Assembly: GCA_024401275.1 (NCBI GenBank)
Contig: JAKSLJ010000001.1
Span: 1-64,000, forward strand
DNA: 64,000 nt
Origin: Bacteroidaceae bacterium
GTDB lineage: Bacteria; Bacteroidota; Bacteroidia; Bacteroidales; Bacteroidaceae
Direction: 5' to 3'
Numbering within the stretch: position 1 is the first letter of the stretch; the number at the start of each line of letters is the position of its first letter. The position numbers and the translations under genes are program-made. Under the pieces are notes generated by a model. The model saw only the letters and a program-made list of their open reading frames with translations. It was not told where the DNA came from and did no database searches. Below are positions 42,320 to 50,242 of the stretch, piece by piece.

Positions 42320-42802
42320 ATGAGATCAACCCTTAACAACATATTAAGAGACAGAATACTTCTTTTGTGTATTCTGGATCTATTGGTGATTTTCTGGATT
42401 ATATGGTATGAAAGTAGAATACAATACGAGCCACCTCTAGATTATAATGATATTATTCTCCCATTAATCCCAGAAACATACAATGCCATCATAGCTACTA
42501 TTATCGCAAATATAATAGTGCTTATAGTTGAAACAATAAGGCTTTGTCGCCAAAGAACAGAAAAAGGAAATCTGAAAAGCATAGTTGCATATTCCGTCTT
42601 CTCAATATGTTGCATGGCATGGGGATATTTTCATATCTCATCAAGGGTCAGAATTGGAGTTGTAAATCATACAAATCTTTACATCTCACTATGTGTTATT
42701 CATATTATTAGTTGCATAGTATATGTATCGAGATTATTGTCAAAACGGGATGCAAGTCCTAAAACAAGTGAAAGTTATGAAGATGTCATCATTGATCGTT
42801 AG
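42320..42802 (+). CDS. membrane protein of unknown function (four helices)
   Basis: The frame encodes 160 residues with four hydrophobic helices (ILLLCILDLLVIFWIIWY, YNAIIATIIANIIVLIVETI, IVAYSVFSICCMAWGYFHI and LYISLCVIHIISCIVYVS) and a polar C-terminus. I recognise no family. It stands between a lipoprotein gene and an immunity-like gene, in an AT-rich stretch where each gene has a different style. Confidence 0.7.
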   Translation: MRSTLNNILRDRILLLCILDLLVIFWIIWYESRIQYEPPLDYNDIILPLIPETYNAIIATIIANIIVLIVETIRLCRQRTEKGNLKSIVAYSVFSICCMAWGYFHISSRVRIGVVNHTNLYISLCVIHIISCIVYVSRLLSKRDASPKTSESYEDVIIDR

Positions 42803-42836
42803 TTTCAAAATAACATACTGAATAGGTTAAATAAAT

Positions 42837-43226
42837 ATGAATAGATTTTTGTTATTATACATACTATTGCCGTGTTTATTCGGCTGCAAGAACGGACAAA
42901 GACAACAGGTAAACTATGTAAGTGAGGGCAATCGTATTGATAGCATTTCATATACAGGCAAAGAATATGGTACAAACTTTGGTCCAACGAGAATAAAAGA
43001 AGGAATGGTCCCAAACGAAGAGTGTGCTGCAAGAATCGCATACGAATATGTCTCTGCTGTCTTTGGAGAGGAATGTGCGAATAAAGAACAGCCATATAGC
43101 ATTTCATTGATTAATGAACAAGTCTGGGATATTGCTGGTTGTCCTCCAAAGGGTGAAGGAGGGGCATTTCATATTGCGATAGAGAAAGCGACGGGCAAGG
43201 TTCAATATATTATTCATGGAAAATAA
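42837..43226 (+). CDS. lipoprotein with NTF2-type immunity-like domain
   Basis: This gene encodes 129 residues. A lipoprotein signal (LLPCLFGCKN, Cys near 17) leads a domain with GMVPNEECAARIAYEYVSAV, then EQVWDIAGCPP, GAFHIAIEKATGKVQYIIHGK, which matches the NTF2-fold immunity family (Imm-NTF2-2) as I remember it: VPD-ETAIKIAE, W-V-EG-LP, then G-VAYAEI-K-DG-I. Such proteins neutralise peptidoglycan- or other toxins of neighbours. No toxin gene is beside it. A second, broken copy of its end lies at 46950-46985. Confidence 0.75.
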   Translation: MNRFLLLYILLPCLFGCKNGQRQQVNYVSEGNRIDSISYTGKEYGTNFGPTRIKEGMVPNEECAARIAYEYVSAVFGEECANKEQPYSISLINEQVWDIAGCPPKGEGGAFHIAIEKATGKVQYIIHGK

Positions 43227-43239
43227 AGCTTGAAGGATT

Positions 43240-44502
43240 ATGAAGAGACAAAATAGAAGAATCATACTTATAGTGCTACTGGCGCTCATTGTTCTGTCAG
43301 GCATAAGTATTGTAGTTATTCGCTGTATTCATAAGCATAAGGCTGGGGATGATGTTATAGAACTTATAGAAAAGCAGCTGGACGAAGTGAATAAGTTCTG
43401 TGGTGTTGAGACGCGTCCTGAAGAAGGCCAATCTCGCACAGCGTTTGCTTTGGAGATTTTCAAGAAAGTGTGTGCTGCAAGCGACAGCAATGTATGCTTC
43501 TCTCCATTGGCGGCTGAGTATGGACTTATGATGATAGCAAATGCTGCCGATGGACAAACTCTTGACGAGATAATGACGGCGATGAAACGAAAGCCTAAGA
43601 TGCTTGAACAGATGAACAAGGAGGCAAAGAACTATATGGCGTTCATCAATGAAGAGCATCTTGACTCGGTAAGTATGTATAATATGATGTGGCTAAACAA
43701 TCTGAAAGAGCCTTCATACACAAGCAAGTGCAAAAGGTATTTTGATGCAGAGATTAGCACTTTGGATTTCAACTCCAATGATGCAAAGAATACTATGGAG
43801 ACATCGGTTCGCAAAAAGACAGATGGTTTGCTGAAGCCTGAGATAGGCGACATTTCTGATGCAAAGATCATCCTTATGAACCTCCTGAGCTTCAAGGGAA
43901 AATGGAAGTTCCCTTTTTATAAAGAGTTTACAAGGAAAAGTACCTTCCATAATGCTGATGGTACTGAAGCGAAGGTTAGTATGATGCACGGCATATATGA
44001 AGATGGCGACTGCAGCTATCAGCATACGGACAAAGGGTACAGCGTGGTAAGCCTGCGCTTCTCCGACCGCCATTATGAGATGGAACTTTATCTCCCGGAT
44101 GAAGGCCAGAGTGTCGATGGATGCATAGCGAAATTTGACAACGCACCAATCGTACGGGAAGAGAACACGAAAGTATATCTCGATCTGCCTCGCTTTGATG
44201 TCAGTGCATCAACCGACTTGGTTTCTGTTTTCCGCACTATGGGCATCACTTCTGCGTTTAATGAGAGTGCTGACTTCTCAAAGTTGTCCACTCCAGATCA
44301 GTATGTTGGAAAGATTCTGCACTCGGCGCGAGTAAGCATCGATGAGAGTGGCTGTATGGCTGCTGCGGACAATGCTGTGTTCTTAGCTGAACTATGTTTG
44401 ATGAATGAGGTGAAATTAAGATTCGATCGTCCTTTCTTCTATATCATTCGTGAGACAGACTCAAGGACTGTATTGTTTATGGGCAGAGTAAATAAACTGT
44501 GA
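43240..44502 (+). CDS. serpin-family protease inhibitor, membrane-anchored
   Basis: This gene encodes 420 residues. An N-terminal membrane helix (RIILIVLLALIVLSGISIVV) anchors it. The serpin signature blocks are clear: NVCFSPLAAEYGLMMIANAA, LMNLLSFKGKWKFPF, FHNADGTEAKVSMMHG and DRPFFYIIRETDSRTVLFMG at the end. The reactive loop hinge reads VSIDESGCMAAADNAVF, close to the E-x-G-x-x-A-A-A pattern of inhibitory members, so it may block a protease by the suicide mechanism. Bacterial serpins are uncommon outside a few gut groups. It starts 13 bases after the immunity-like gene. Confidence 0.92.
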   Translation: MKRQNRRIILIVLLALIVLSGISIVVIRCIHKHKAGDDVIELIEKQLDEVNKFCGVETRPEEGQSRTAFALEIFKKVCAASDSNVCFSPLAAEYGLMMIANAADGQTLDEIMTAMKRKPKMLEQMNKEAKNYMAFINEEHLDSVSMYNMMWLNNLKEPSYTSKCKRYFDAEISTLDFNSNDAKNTMETSVRKKTDGLLKPEIGDISDAKIILMNLLSFKGKWKFPFYKEFTRKSTFHNADGTEAKVSMMHGIYEDGDCSYQHTDKGYSVVSLRFSDRHYEMELYLPDEGQSVDGCIAKFDNAPIVREENTKVYLDLPRFDVSASTDLVSVFRTMGITSAFNESADFSKLSTPDQYVGKILHSARVSIDESGCMAAADNAVFLAELCLMNEVKLRFDRPFFYIIRETDSRTVLFMGRVNKL

Positions 44503-44510
44503 CAAAAGCG

Positions 44511-44535
44511 TGAAGGAGAACCGTCCCTTGACTCA
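44511..44535. repeat. dispersed palindromic repeat, inverted and worn
   Basis: On the minus strand it reads TGAGTCAAGGGACGGTTCTC, with a damaged second arm. It begins 8 bases after the serpin stop. Confidence 0.6.
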
Positions 44536-44539
44536 ATGG

Positions 44540-44566
44540 TTGTCACCATTGTCACGATTGTCACGA
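44540..44566. repeat. three tandem 9-base units TTGTCACSA
   Basis: TTGTCACCA, TTGTCACGA and TTGTCACGA follow one another exactly; more TGTCA units come after. It lies in the 275-bp gap after the serpin gene, with the promoter at 44675. Confidence 0.6.
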
Positions 44567-44674
44567 CTGTCAATTGTCATTAACGATTTTCAGCTCACAA
44601 CATGTGCGAGTTTATAGGTAAATGGGCAAAAATGCCGATAATTTACCCCATTGACAGAGAAATAAATCGGATAA

Positions 44675-44706
44675 TTTGCCCGTTTTGATTTAAAAGCATA
44701 CCTTTG
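44675..44706 (+). promoter_or_regulatory. promoter of the membrane protein gene at 44778
   Basis: TTTG (44675-44678), a 20-base spacer and TACCTTTG (44699-44706). An inverted pair GATAATTTAC/TAAATGGGC nearby may form part of a control site. Confidence 0.75.
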
Positions 44707-44777
44707 CAGTGTGTCAAGGTGATACAGTAACATAATAAGAATCTTTAAGTGGTAAAACGGCTCCTACTTCAGACACT

Positions 44778-45251
44778 ATGAAAAACTTTCTGTTATACAT
44801 ACTACGGACATATCTTTTGAGTACCGTCGCTATTACTCTGGTGGCTTACCTTGGAACGGTAGTCATACAGTACTATTACCCACCAGAACAGCAAACTCCG
44901 TTTTCAACTCCAGCTTTTACTGGTATAGTATGCGGTATTATCTATCCTGTATTAAATCTGCCAGTATTCATGGTATTGTATAAATATAGGTTTACCATGA
45001 TTGAAACAATAGTAGAAAGCATCTTTTTCATTAATTTGGCAGCCCATCTTGGGAAGATAATCTGTTATTTATTACCTTCTTCTCGGGTGTGGAGGCATAA
45101 AACAGGCAATGATCTTGAAATCTGGGGATGGGAAGATGCATGGTGGTATGGTGATGGTCTAATAATCGTTTATAGTATTTGTCTAACTATAATACTTTGT
45201 CTCCTTTATATAAAGATAAAGAGAATGATGAGTCAAGTGACGGTTCTCTGA
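44778..45251 (+). CDS. membrane protein of unknown function; C-terminus formed by a palindromic repeat
   Basis: The frame encodes 157 residues with four hydrophobic helices (LLSTVAITLVAYLGTVVIQY, AFTGIVCGIIYPVLNLPVFM, IVESIFFINLAAHLGKIICY and GLIIVYSICLTIILCLLYIK). The last codons, MSQVTVL and the stop, lie within the palindromic repeat at 45229-45255. No family recognised. Confidence 0.7.
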   Translation: MKNFLLYILRTYLLSTVAITLVAYLGTVVIQYYYPPEQQTPFSTPAFTGIVCGIIYPVLNLPVFMVLYKYRFTMIETIVESIFFINLAAHLGKIICYLLPSSRVWRHKTGNDLEIWGWEDAWWYGDGLIIVYSICLTIILCLLYIKIKRMMSQVTVL

Positions 45252-45255
45252 CTCA
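45229..45255. repeat. dispersed palindromic repeat overlapping a stop codon
   Basis: Arms TGAGTCA and TGACTCA, core AGTGACGGTTCTC. The stop codon at 45249-45251 lies in it. Confidence 0.8.
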
Positions 45256-45313
45256 CGCAAATAAGTGTATCCCTGGGCTTACGCCGCCCCCTTGTTAAGG
45301 GGCTCTCAAATCT

Positions 45314-45745
45314 ATGAAATATTTAACAAAAGCCATTGACTGGTTGTATTATTTGAGTCTGGAGTTATTTACCTCAGCTCATGTTGACAAAGGAAGGGGA
45401 ATCAACCACTTCAATGATGACAAATACGCTCATATACTAACAGGTTGTACCATTTTACCTTGGATTCTATCATGTATCTTTGTAGTTTCACATATCGTTT
45501 GCCCACATTTCAATCTGAGGTCAAACGATAATCCCCTTCAAATTTTAACAATAATAGTTAGCATCCTTATTGGAATCTTTATTATTAAAAGATATGATAA
45601 TGCCCCTTCATTGCTTTTTGAACATCATAAGAGGAAGTTCGATGAATGGAAACTGCCAAAACAGATTTTCATGATGCTCCTGCCTGTATTATTGTGCCTT
45701 GCATCATGGTGGTTCACGTTTACCATTTTTAATTTATTCTACTAG
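45314..45745 (+). CDS. membrane protein of unknown function
   Basis: The frame encodes 143 residues with three hydrophobic helices (LTGCTILPWILSCIFVVSHI, ILTIIVSILIGIFIIKRY and IFMMLLPVLLCLASWWFTFT). A short first segment (YLTKAIDWLYYLSLELFTSA) resembles small Bacteroidetes proteins of unknown function. A GC-rich hairpin (CCCCTTGTTAAGGGG) lies just before the start. Confidence 0.65.
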   Translation: MKYLTKAIDWLYYLSLELFTSAHVDKGRGINHFNDDKYAHILTGCTILPWILSCIFVVSHIVCPHFNLRSNDNPLQILTIIVSILIGIFIIKRYDNAPSLLFEHHKRKFDEWKLPKQIFMMLLPVLLCLASWWFTFTIFNLFY

Positions 45746-45783
45746 AATCAATAAAAGATCACCCTTTAAGACTACGCTAATAA

Positions 45784-46920
45784 ATGAGACTAATGAAAAT
45801 AATTAATTACCTATTCCTTGTATGTTCTTTGATTGCTTGTAAGAATAATGGAATCCATGTTGAGCATTCCGAAGACATTGTGAGCTCGGATTCTCCTCAC
45901 TACGGAGAAGAACCTATTCAAGCGTGTTATGAATTGGACATGAAGAACTTCCAATCATATAAAACTTTCAACGAACTGACCATGAAGGGAACGGGGAAAA
46001 CTGACATGCTGCCTTGTGTCTATGTTTGGGACAAGGGCGATTCCATATTCGTAAAAAGTTCCGATGAAAGGGATTCCTTGCGTTTGTATGTTAGGAAAGG
46101 CAAAGATATGTGGTATAGTCGTATGGATTATGAATTATGGAAAAAGAATGGATATAGAGTCGTGAAAAGCGAATGGGACAAGATGGCTCGTTCGTATGAT
46201 CGATATTTCTACAATGACACCATTCTGGAAGTGAAGACCGACTATAGTGATGATTTTATCTTTAAGACAATCTTCGTGAAGACCTCAGATGTTGTTTCCG
46301 AGTTCCGCATGTCTGGCAAGGATTTCAAAAGCTATGCAGATGACCTACGCTCAAAGGTTTGGCTATTGTGTTCGGGCAAGATGACGTATAAAGGGACTTC
46401 TCCAAAGGTGATAAAGTATTCTTTTTCATACGATGATAATAAATACAATCTCTGCTCAAAAGAAACGAAGACTGCATACGAATACCCCAAGACTTCATTG
46501 GGAGTTTGGGCAATGCAGCCTGGTCTTGACGAAGCTTGCCTGTATGGAGGTCAAGATATAAGAAATTTCACCCAGTCAACTCCTAATGGTGTTCTGAATG
46601 TTGCGGCCAATGATACCACCATATACGAATTAGTAGATAAAGTTCCTGATTTCCCAGGCGGCTGGAGTGCCATGAAGGACTTTTACGCCAAAAATGAAGC
46701 TTCTACTAGTAGGACACAAGATTACAATCATCGTGTGGTGTTGAAATTTGTTGTAGAATGTGACGGAACTATCACTAATGGAAGGGTGATTGATAGTCCA
46801 TCACCAGAATATACCAATAAAGCGATGAAGTTGCTATCTTTGATGCCAAAATGGACGCCAGCAGAACTTGGTGGTAGTGTTGTTAGGCATGAGATTGGGC
46901 TTCCTTTTTGCTTTAAATGA
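45784..46920 (+). CDS. lipoprotein with C-terminal TonB domain
   Basis: This gene encodes 378 residues (a start at 45793 is equally good and gives the cleaner signal MKIINYLFLVCSLIACKNN). The lipobox ends in LIAC. The middle is unknown. The end (about 285-378) is a TonB C-terminal domain: VPDFPGGWSAMKDFYAKNE, then HRVVLKFVVECDGTI and LMPKWTPAELGG. It resembles the TonB-family protein at 40337. A lipid anchor instead of a membrane helix makes a role in classical energy transfer doubtful. Confidence 0.82.
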   Translation: MRLMKIINYLFLVCSLIACKNNGIHVEHSEDIVSSDSPHYGEEPIQACYELDMKNFQSYKTFNELTMKGTGKTDMLPCVYVWDKGDSIFVKSSDERDSLRLYVRKGKDMWYSRMDYELWKKNGYRVVKSEWDKMARSYDRYFYNDTILEVKTDYSDDFIFKTIFVKTSDVVSEFRMSGKDFKSYADDLRSKVWLLCSGKMTYKGTSPKVIKYSFSYDDNKYNLCSKETKTAYEYPKTSLGVWAMQPGLDEACLYGGQDIRNFTQSTPNGVLNVAANDTTIYELVDKVPDFPGGWSAMKDFYAKNEASTSRTQDYNHRVVLKFVVECDGTITNGRVIDSPSPEYTNKAMKLLSLMPKWTPAELGGSVVRHEIGLPFCFK

Positions 46921-46948
46921 TTAAAAAGACAAACAACAGCGGGTAAAT

Positions 46949-46984
46949 GTATTGAGAATGCGACGGGTAAGGTTCAATTTATTA
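46949..46984 (+). pseudogene. remnant of the NTF2-type immunity gene end
   Basis: The bases translate as about 12 residues, IENATGKVQFIM, matching IEKATGKVQYII near the end of the gene at 42837-43226. At 46985 the dispersed palindrome begins. This is a leftover of a second copy. Confidence 0.6.
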
Positions 46985-47011
46985 TGAGTCAATGGACGGC
47001 TCTCTAACTCA
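46985..47011. repeat. dispersed palindromic repeat (TGAGTCA type)
   Basis: Arms TGAGTCA and TAACTCA, core TGGACGGCTCTC. It follows an immunity-gene remnant directly. Confidence 0.75.
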
Positions 47012-47036
47012 AATGTAGAAATAATCGCGGTAATAT

Positions 47037-47067
47037 TTTGAAGTAAGAATAAATATCTGTAATTTTG
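47037..47067 (+). promoter_or_regulatory. promoter of the broken Fic gene
   Basis: TTTG (47037-47040), a 19-base spacer and TAATTTTG (47060-47067) give a full Bacteroidetes promoter 27 bases before the ATG at 47094. Confidence 0.75.
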
Positions 47068-47093
47068 CAGCAAACTTTACGACAAGAGCTATA

Positions 47094-47643
47094 ATGAACC
47101 AAGAGAACAAGGACATACTGAAGGGATTGATTGAGAAACATAAGGAACTCGGAATCTCTGACCAGATAGACTATGAGAAGTTCTATCTGTACTCTCTCAT
47201 TACCCATTCTACCGCAATAGAGGGGTCTACTGTAACCGAAGTGGAAGCGCAACTGCTCTTTGATGAGGGTATCACCAGCAGCAAGCGTACCATGATGGAA
47301 CAGATGATGAATCTTGACCTCAAGGATGCATACGAGTATCGCAGGAGAAGTGGTCGATAAACAAGAATTAATTGCAGAAATGGCCGGTAAATGGTCGATA
47401 AAACCATATTTGGCCGATAAATTGGCCAATATTCTGATATTTTTGGCCGATAAAGAAACAGTGACGACCGAAGCGATAACCAGTAAGTTCGGTTTCTCTG
47501 CTACCTCTGCAAAACGCTATCTTCGCAAACTTGCGGATTTGGGGTATATTGAAGCTAGGGGAGGCAACCGCAACAGGTCATACAATTCTGTTACTGGAAA
47601 ATGGACAGGTACCGTGCTCTCTGCCCATAATAAATGGAAGTAA
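47094..47643 (+). pseudogene. Fic family protein lacking its catalytic core
   Basis: The first frame (47094-47360) gives YEKFYLYSLITHSTAIEGST, then VTEVEAQLLFDEG and MEQMMNLDLKDAYEYRR, the standard N-terminal part of a Bacteroidetes Fic protein. A second frame (about 47340-47643) gives the C-terminal winged-helix region, with KPYLADKLANILIFLADKE and TSAKRYLRKLADLGYIEARG. The region between, with the HPFxxGNGR motif (about 150-200 residues), is missing and the two parts are in different frames. It is not functional as AMP transferase. The element at 47636 is inserted at its 3' end. Confidence 0.8.
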
Positions 47644-47985
47644 TATACTATTTGGCACAACGCTGATTATAAACAAAAACCAAGATAACCCCCTTGAAGA
47701 GTATGGGTGCTTGTCAGCACCTGATGTCATGCTTCCGCTTTGTTCTTATAAGAGCGAGCTCTTAACGCCCAAACCGAAAGCATAACATCACCTTCTTAAC
47801 GAAGGCTTTCATACTCTTCAAGGCGATAAACCGAAGATAAACATTCGCGGTTCGATTAGGAGGGCATCTGTTTTTTTTTCTGTTTATCGCTTTTTGAAGG
47901 CTGGTGGGTTTATCCCTGCATTATAGCCGCCCCTTATCAAGGGGCTCTAAATGTCAAAAGAAATGCCGAATTGTATATCATTACC
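47636..47985 (+). mobile_element. non-autonomous transposable element, copy 3 (350 bp)
   Basis: Ends GGAAGTAATATAC and GTATATCATTACC, flanked by a perfect 8-bp direct repeat, TAATAAAT (47628-47635 and 47986-47993). The left half matches copy 1 almost exactly, including the nested cloverleaf insert. The right half has been replaced after GGCTGGTGGG by other DNA with a CCCCTTATCAAGGGG hairpin. Confidence 0.9.
47692..47823 (+). mobile_element. nested 132-bp insert with cloverleaf folding potential (in copy 3)
   Basis: Outer stem CCTTGAAGAGTATG (47692-47705) with CATACTCTTCAAGG (47810-47823). Arms: GGTGC/GCACC (47706-47710 and 47717-47721), a 20-base imperfect arm (47723-47742 with 47771-47790, containing AAGAGC/GCTCTT), and CCTTC/GAAGG (47791-47795 and 47801-47805). 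GATA flanks it on both sides (47684-47687 and 47825-47828). Confidence 0.8.
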
Positions 47986-48016
47986 TAATAAATAACTAAA
48001 AATAACAAACAACACT

Positions 48017-49612
48017 ATGAAAAAGGTTATCTTATTCGTCCTTATGGCGATTCTTTCTGCTGTGACAATGGCACAGAACGATGAGAAAAAGCAGGCTGCC
48101 TACGACCTCGTGTCTGAAGGCGTGAAACTGTATGACAGCGGCAAGTATGAGGAGGCGTTGAAGAAATTCAATGCTGCCCTGAAACTCGACGATACCTACG
48201 CTTCCACCTACTACGAAAAGGCGCTGGCACTTCGAGCCATGGACAACAACAAGGAGGCGAAGAAGACTTTGGAAAAGGGCCTTAAGAAGGCTACTTGGGG
48301 TAACATTGCAATGAACTACAAGTTCCTTGGCGATATCACGGATGAGGAAGGCAATGCTCGCAAGGCTATTGAATATTACTGGAAGGCTAATGACCTTATT
48401 GACAATAACGATGAGTATGACAGGGTGCGAATACAGCGTCATTCTGTTATGTACAACTTGGGCATAGCTTTCACAAATCTTGCCAAGCAGGAGCCGGACA
48501 GCTGTTCTGCTCATAAGAACGCTGCGTTGGGATGCTTTTATTATTCATTGCATTACCAACCTACTCACGCGAGTTCTTATTATGGTTTCTATAACGCGGT
48601 GGCTTCTCCAGAGGAAGCTCCTGCGGATGGCGGCTATTCTTGGGCACTGGGAATGTTGGGATGGTACGGATTCTTCGGCAATGGTCATCCTTTGATTGAG
48701 AAGATGGCTGAAATGCCAGAGAGGTGGGCTACTGTGAATCTGACCCAGGCAGAGATGGACTCTCTCAGCCACAACGCAAGGATGGCCTTAACGAGTGTGC
48801 AAGAGTCTGCTAAAAAGGAACCGTCGGAATACGGAAAACTGTACGACATGTTCATGTATGCCATTCCTAAAGTGGCAGAAAACTTCAAGGAAGAGCCTGT
48901 GCCTTTGTGTATGGCAAAAGATATGTATGAAGAATTCCTCTACCCTCTGTATGCAAAGATGATTCGCGAAGGTGTGTTTGAGACATTCTGCCATGTTGCG
49001 GCTATGCGCATCCAGAGAAGTACTATTCCAAACAAGAACTGGATAGACAGGAACGACGCGGCTGTGAAGAAACTTACCGACATGCTGAACAAAGGCAGAT
49101 ACTTCGACCCTGATGTGGTCTATGAACAGACATACGGCAAGGTTCCTGGCCCTGAGGTGACTTCGGCAGAGGAGGCTCACGCACGCAACGAGGAGGCAAA
49201 GCTTGCCTGCATATATTACCTGAATCATTACATCGGAACGGAAGAGATGCAGAAAACAATGCAGTTCATCTTTAGTTGGGTATCATCTTCTCCAGATGTT
49301 ACTGTCCCTTTAGGCAAAACTGAAGAAAAATGGGTTGCAGAAGAGACATTGCCTTATCTCATAACTTATATGGCAGCATGCTCGGTCTGGCTACTTGATA
49401 ATGGCACAAAGGAGCTTACGGAGGATGCTTATCTGGGCGCAGTAACAGACATGCTGAACTTCTACAATCATAACAAGGAGAAGACTGGCTCGAACGCAGA
49501 ACTTGACCGTTTGTTTGAACTCGGTGTCAAAGACTTCAAAAGCTTTGAGAAGGAGATAAGGGCCAACTTCCCGAAGAAAGAAGACCTGCAAAATTTGAAA
49601 ATAGAATATTAA
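48017..49612 (+). CDS. secreted TPR protein
   Basis: This gene encodes 531 residues. A signal peptide (MKKVILFVLMAILSAVTMA) is followed by TPR units (AYDLVSEGVKLYDSGKYEEA, KLDDTYASTYYEKALALRAM, NYKFLGDITDEEGNARKAIE; about 28-140). The remainder is helical without a known domain. It should be periplasmic or exported and probably binds partner proteins. It starts 31 bases after the end of the third transposable element, so its promoter may lie within or have been changed by that element. Confidence 0.85.
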   Translation: MKKVILFVLMAILSAVTMAQNDEKKQAAYDLVSEGVKLYDSGKYEEALKKFNAALKLDDTYASTYYEKALALRAMDNNKEAKKTLEKGLKKATWGNIAMNYKFLGDITDEEGNARKAIEYYWKANDLIDNNDEYDRVRIQRHSVMYNLGIAFTNLAKQEPDSCSAHKNAALGCFYYSLHYQPTHASSYYGFYNAVASPEEAPADGGYSWALGMLGWYGFFGNGHPLIEKMAEMPERWATVNLTQAEMDSLSHNARMALTSVQESAKKEPSEYGKLYDMFMYAIPKVAENFKEEPVPLCMAKDMYEEFLYPLYAKMIREGVFETFCHVAAMRIQRSTIPNKNWIDRNDAAVKKLTDMLNKGRYFDPDVVYEQTYGKVPGPEVTSAEEAHARNEEAKLACIYYLNHYIGTEEMQKTMQFIFSWVSSSPDVTVPLGKTEEKWVAEETLPYLITYMAACSVWLLDNGTKELTEDAYLGAVTDMLNFYNHNKEKTGSNAELDRLFELGVKDFKSFEKEIRANFPKKEDLQNLKIEY

Positions 49613-49681
49613 TTACTTTTTTTTTGCAAGGTTTCGCTATTTTGTTCGTTATATAGATAAAAGTTGACTTAACAAACCCAT

Positions 49682-50242
49682 TTGAAACCAAGGACGGAAA
49701 ACATAACAGATGCGGAAATCCTTAGCTTGTACGCTACCGACAGCGAGCAGGCATTACGGGTTCTGTATCTCCGTGACAGTGGTTATCTGAACGCTGTCTG
49801 CCATCGCTATATCTGTAATGATAGTGATGCGGAGGATGTTTTGCAAGATTCGTTCCTGAAGATTTTCGGGAATATCGGGAAGTACAAGTCGCAAAAGGGG
49901 GCTTCGCTGCGGTCGTGGATGTCAAGAGTAGTTGCCAACAACGCCATCGACCTGTTAAGGAAACAACGGAAACTGAAGGAAATTCCTGCCTGCGACTACC
50001 AGAATCTGCCGGACGAAGACCCTGACCTTGATGGAATTCCGATAGATGTGTTCCACAAGATGATACGACAACTTCCGGATGTCTATCGAGCGGTGCTCAA
50101 CCTTCATGTCTTCGAAGAGAAAACCCACAAGGAGATTGCAAGGATTCTCGGCATAAAGGAGAATACATCATATTCACACTTCCATAGGGCAAAGAATTTG
50201 CTCGCGGACAAAATAAAACGTTATAAACAATTGCAACGATGA
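49682..50242 (+). CDS. ECF-type RNA polymerase sigma factor (TTG start)
   Basis: This gene encodes 186 residues. Region 2 has YICNDSDAEDVLQDSFLKIF (about 43-62) and region 4 has LHVFEEKTHKEIARILGIKE (about 140-160) followed by SYSHFHRAKNLL. No in-frame ATG precedes these, so TTG at 49682 is the likely start, which is unusual in this window. It overlaps the next gene in an ATGA. It should direct polymerase to a small set of genes, most likely its own operon. Confidence 0.92.
   Translation: MKPRTENITDAEILSLYATDSEQALRVLYLRDSGYLNAVCHRYICNDSDAEDVLQDSFLKIFGNIGKYKSQKGASLRSWMSRVVANNAIDLLRKQRKLKEIPACDYQNLPDEDPDLDGIPIDVFHKMIRQLPDVYRAVLNLHVFEEKTHKEIARILGIKENTSYSHFHRAKNLLADKIKRYKQLQR

Noticed and set aside
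47531-47785. Open frame crossing from the Fic remnant into the transposable element
   Set aside because: It combines unrelated sequences across an insertion border; the element part also occurs elsewhere without this frame.
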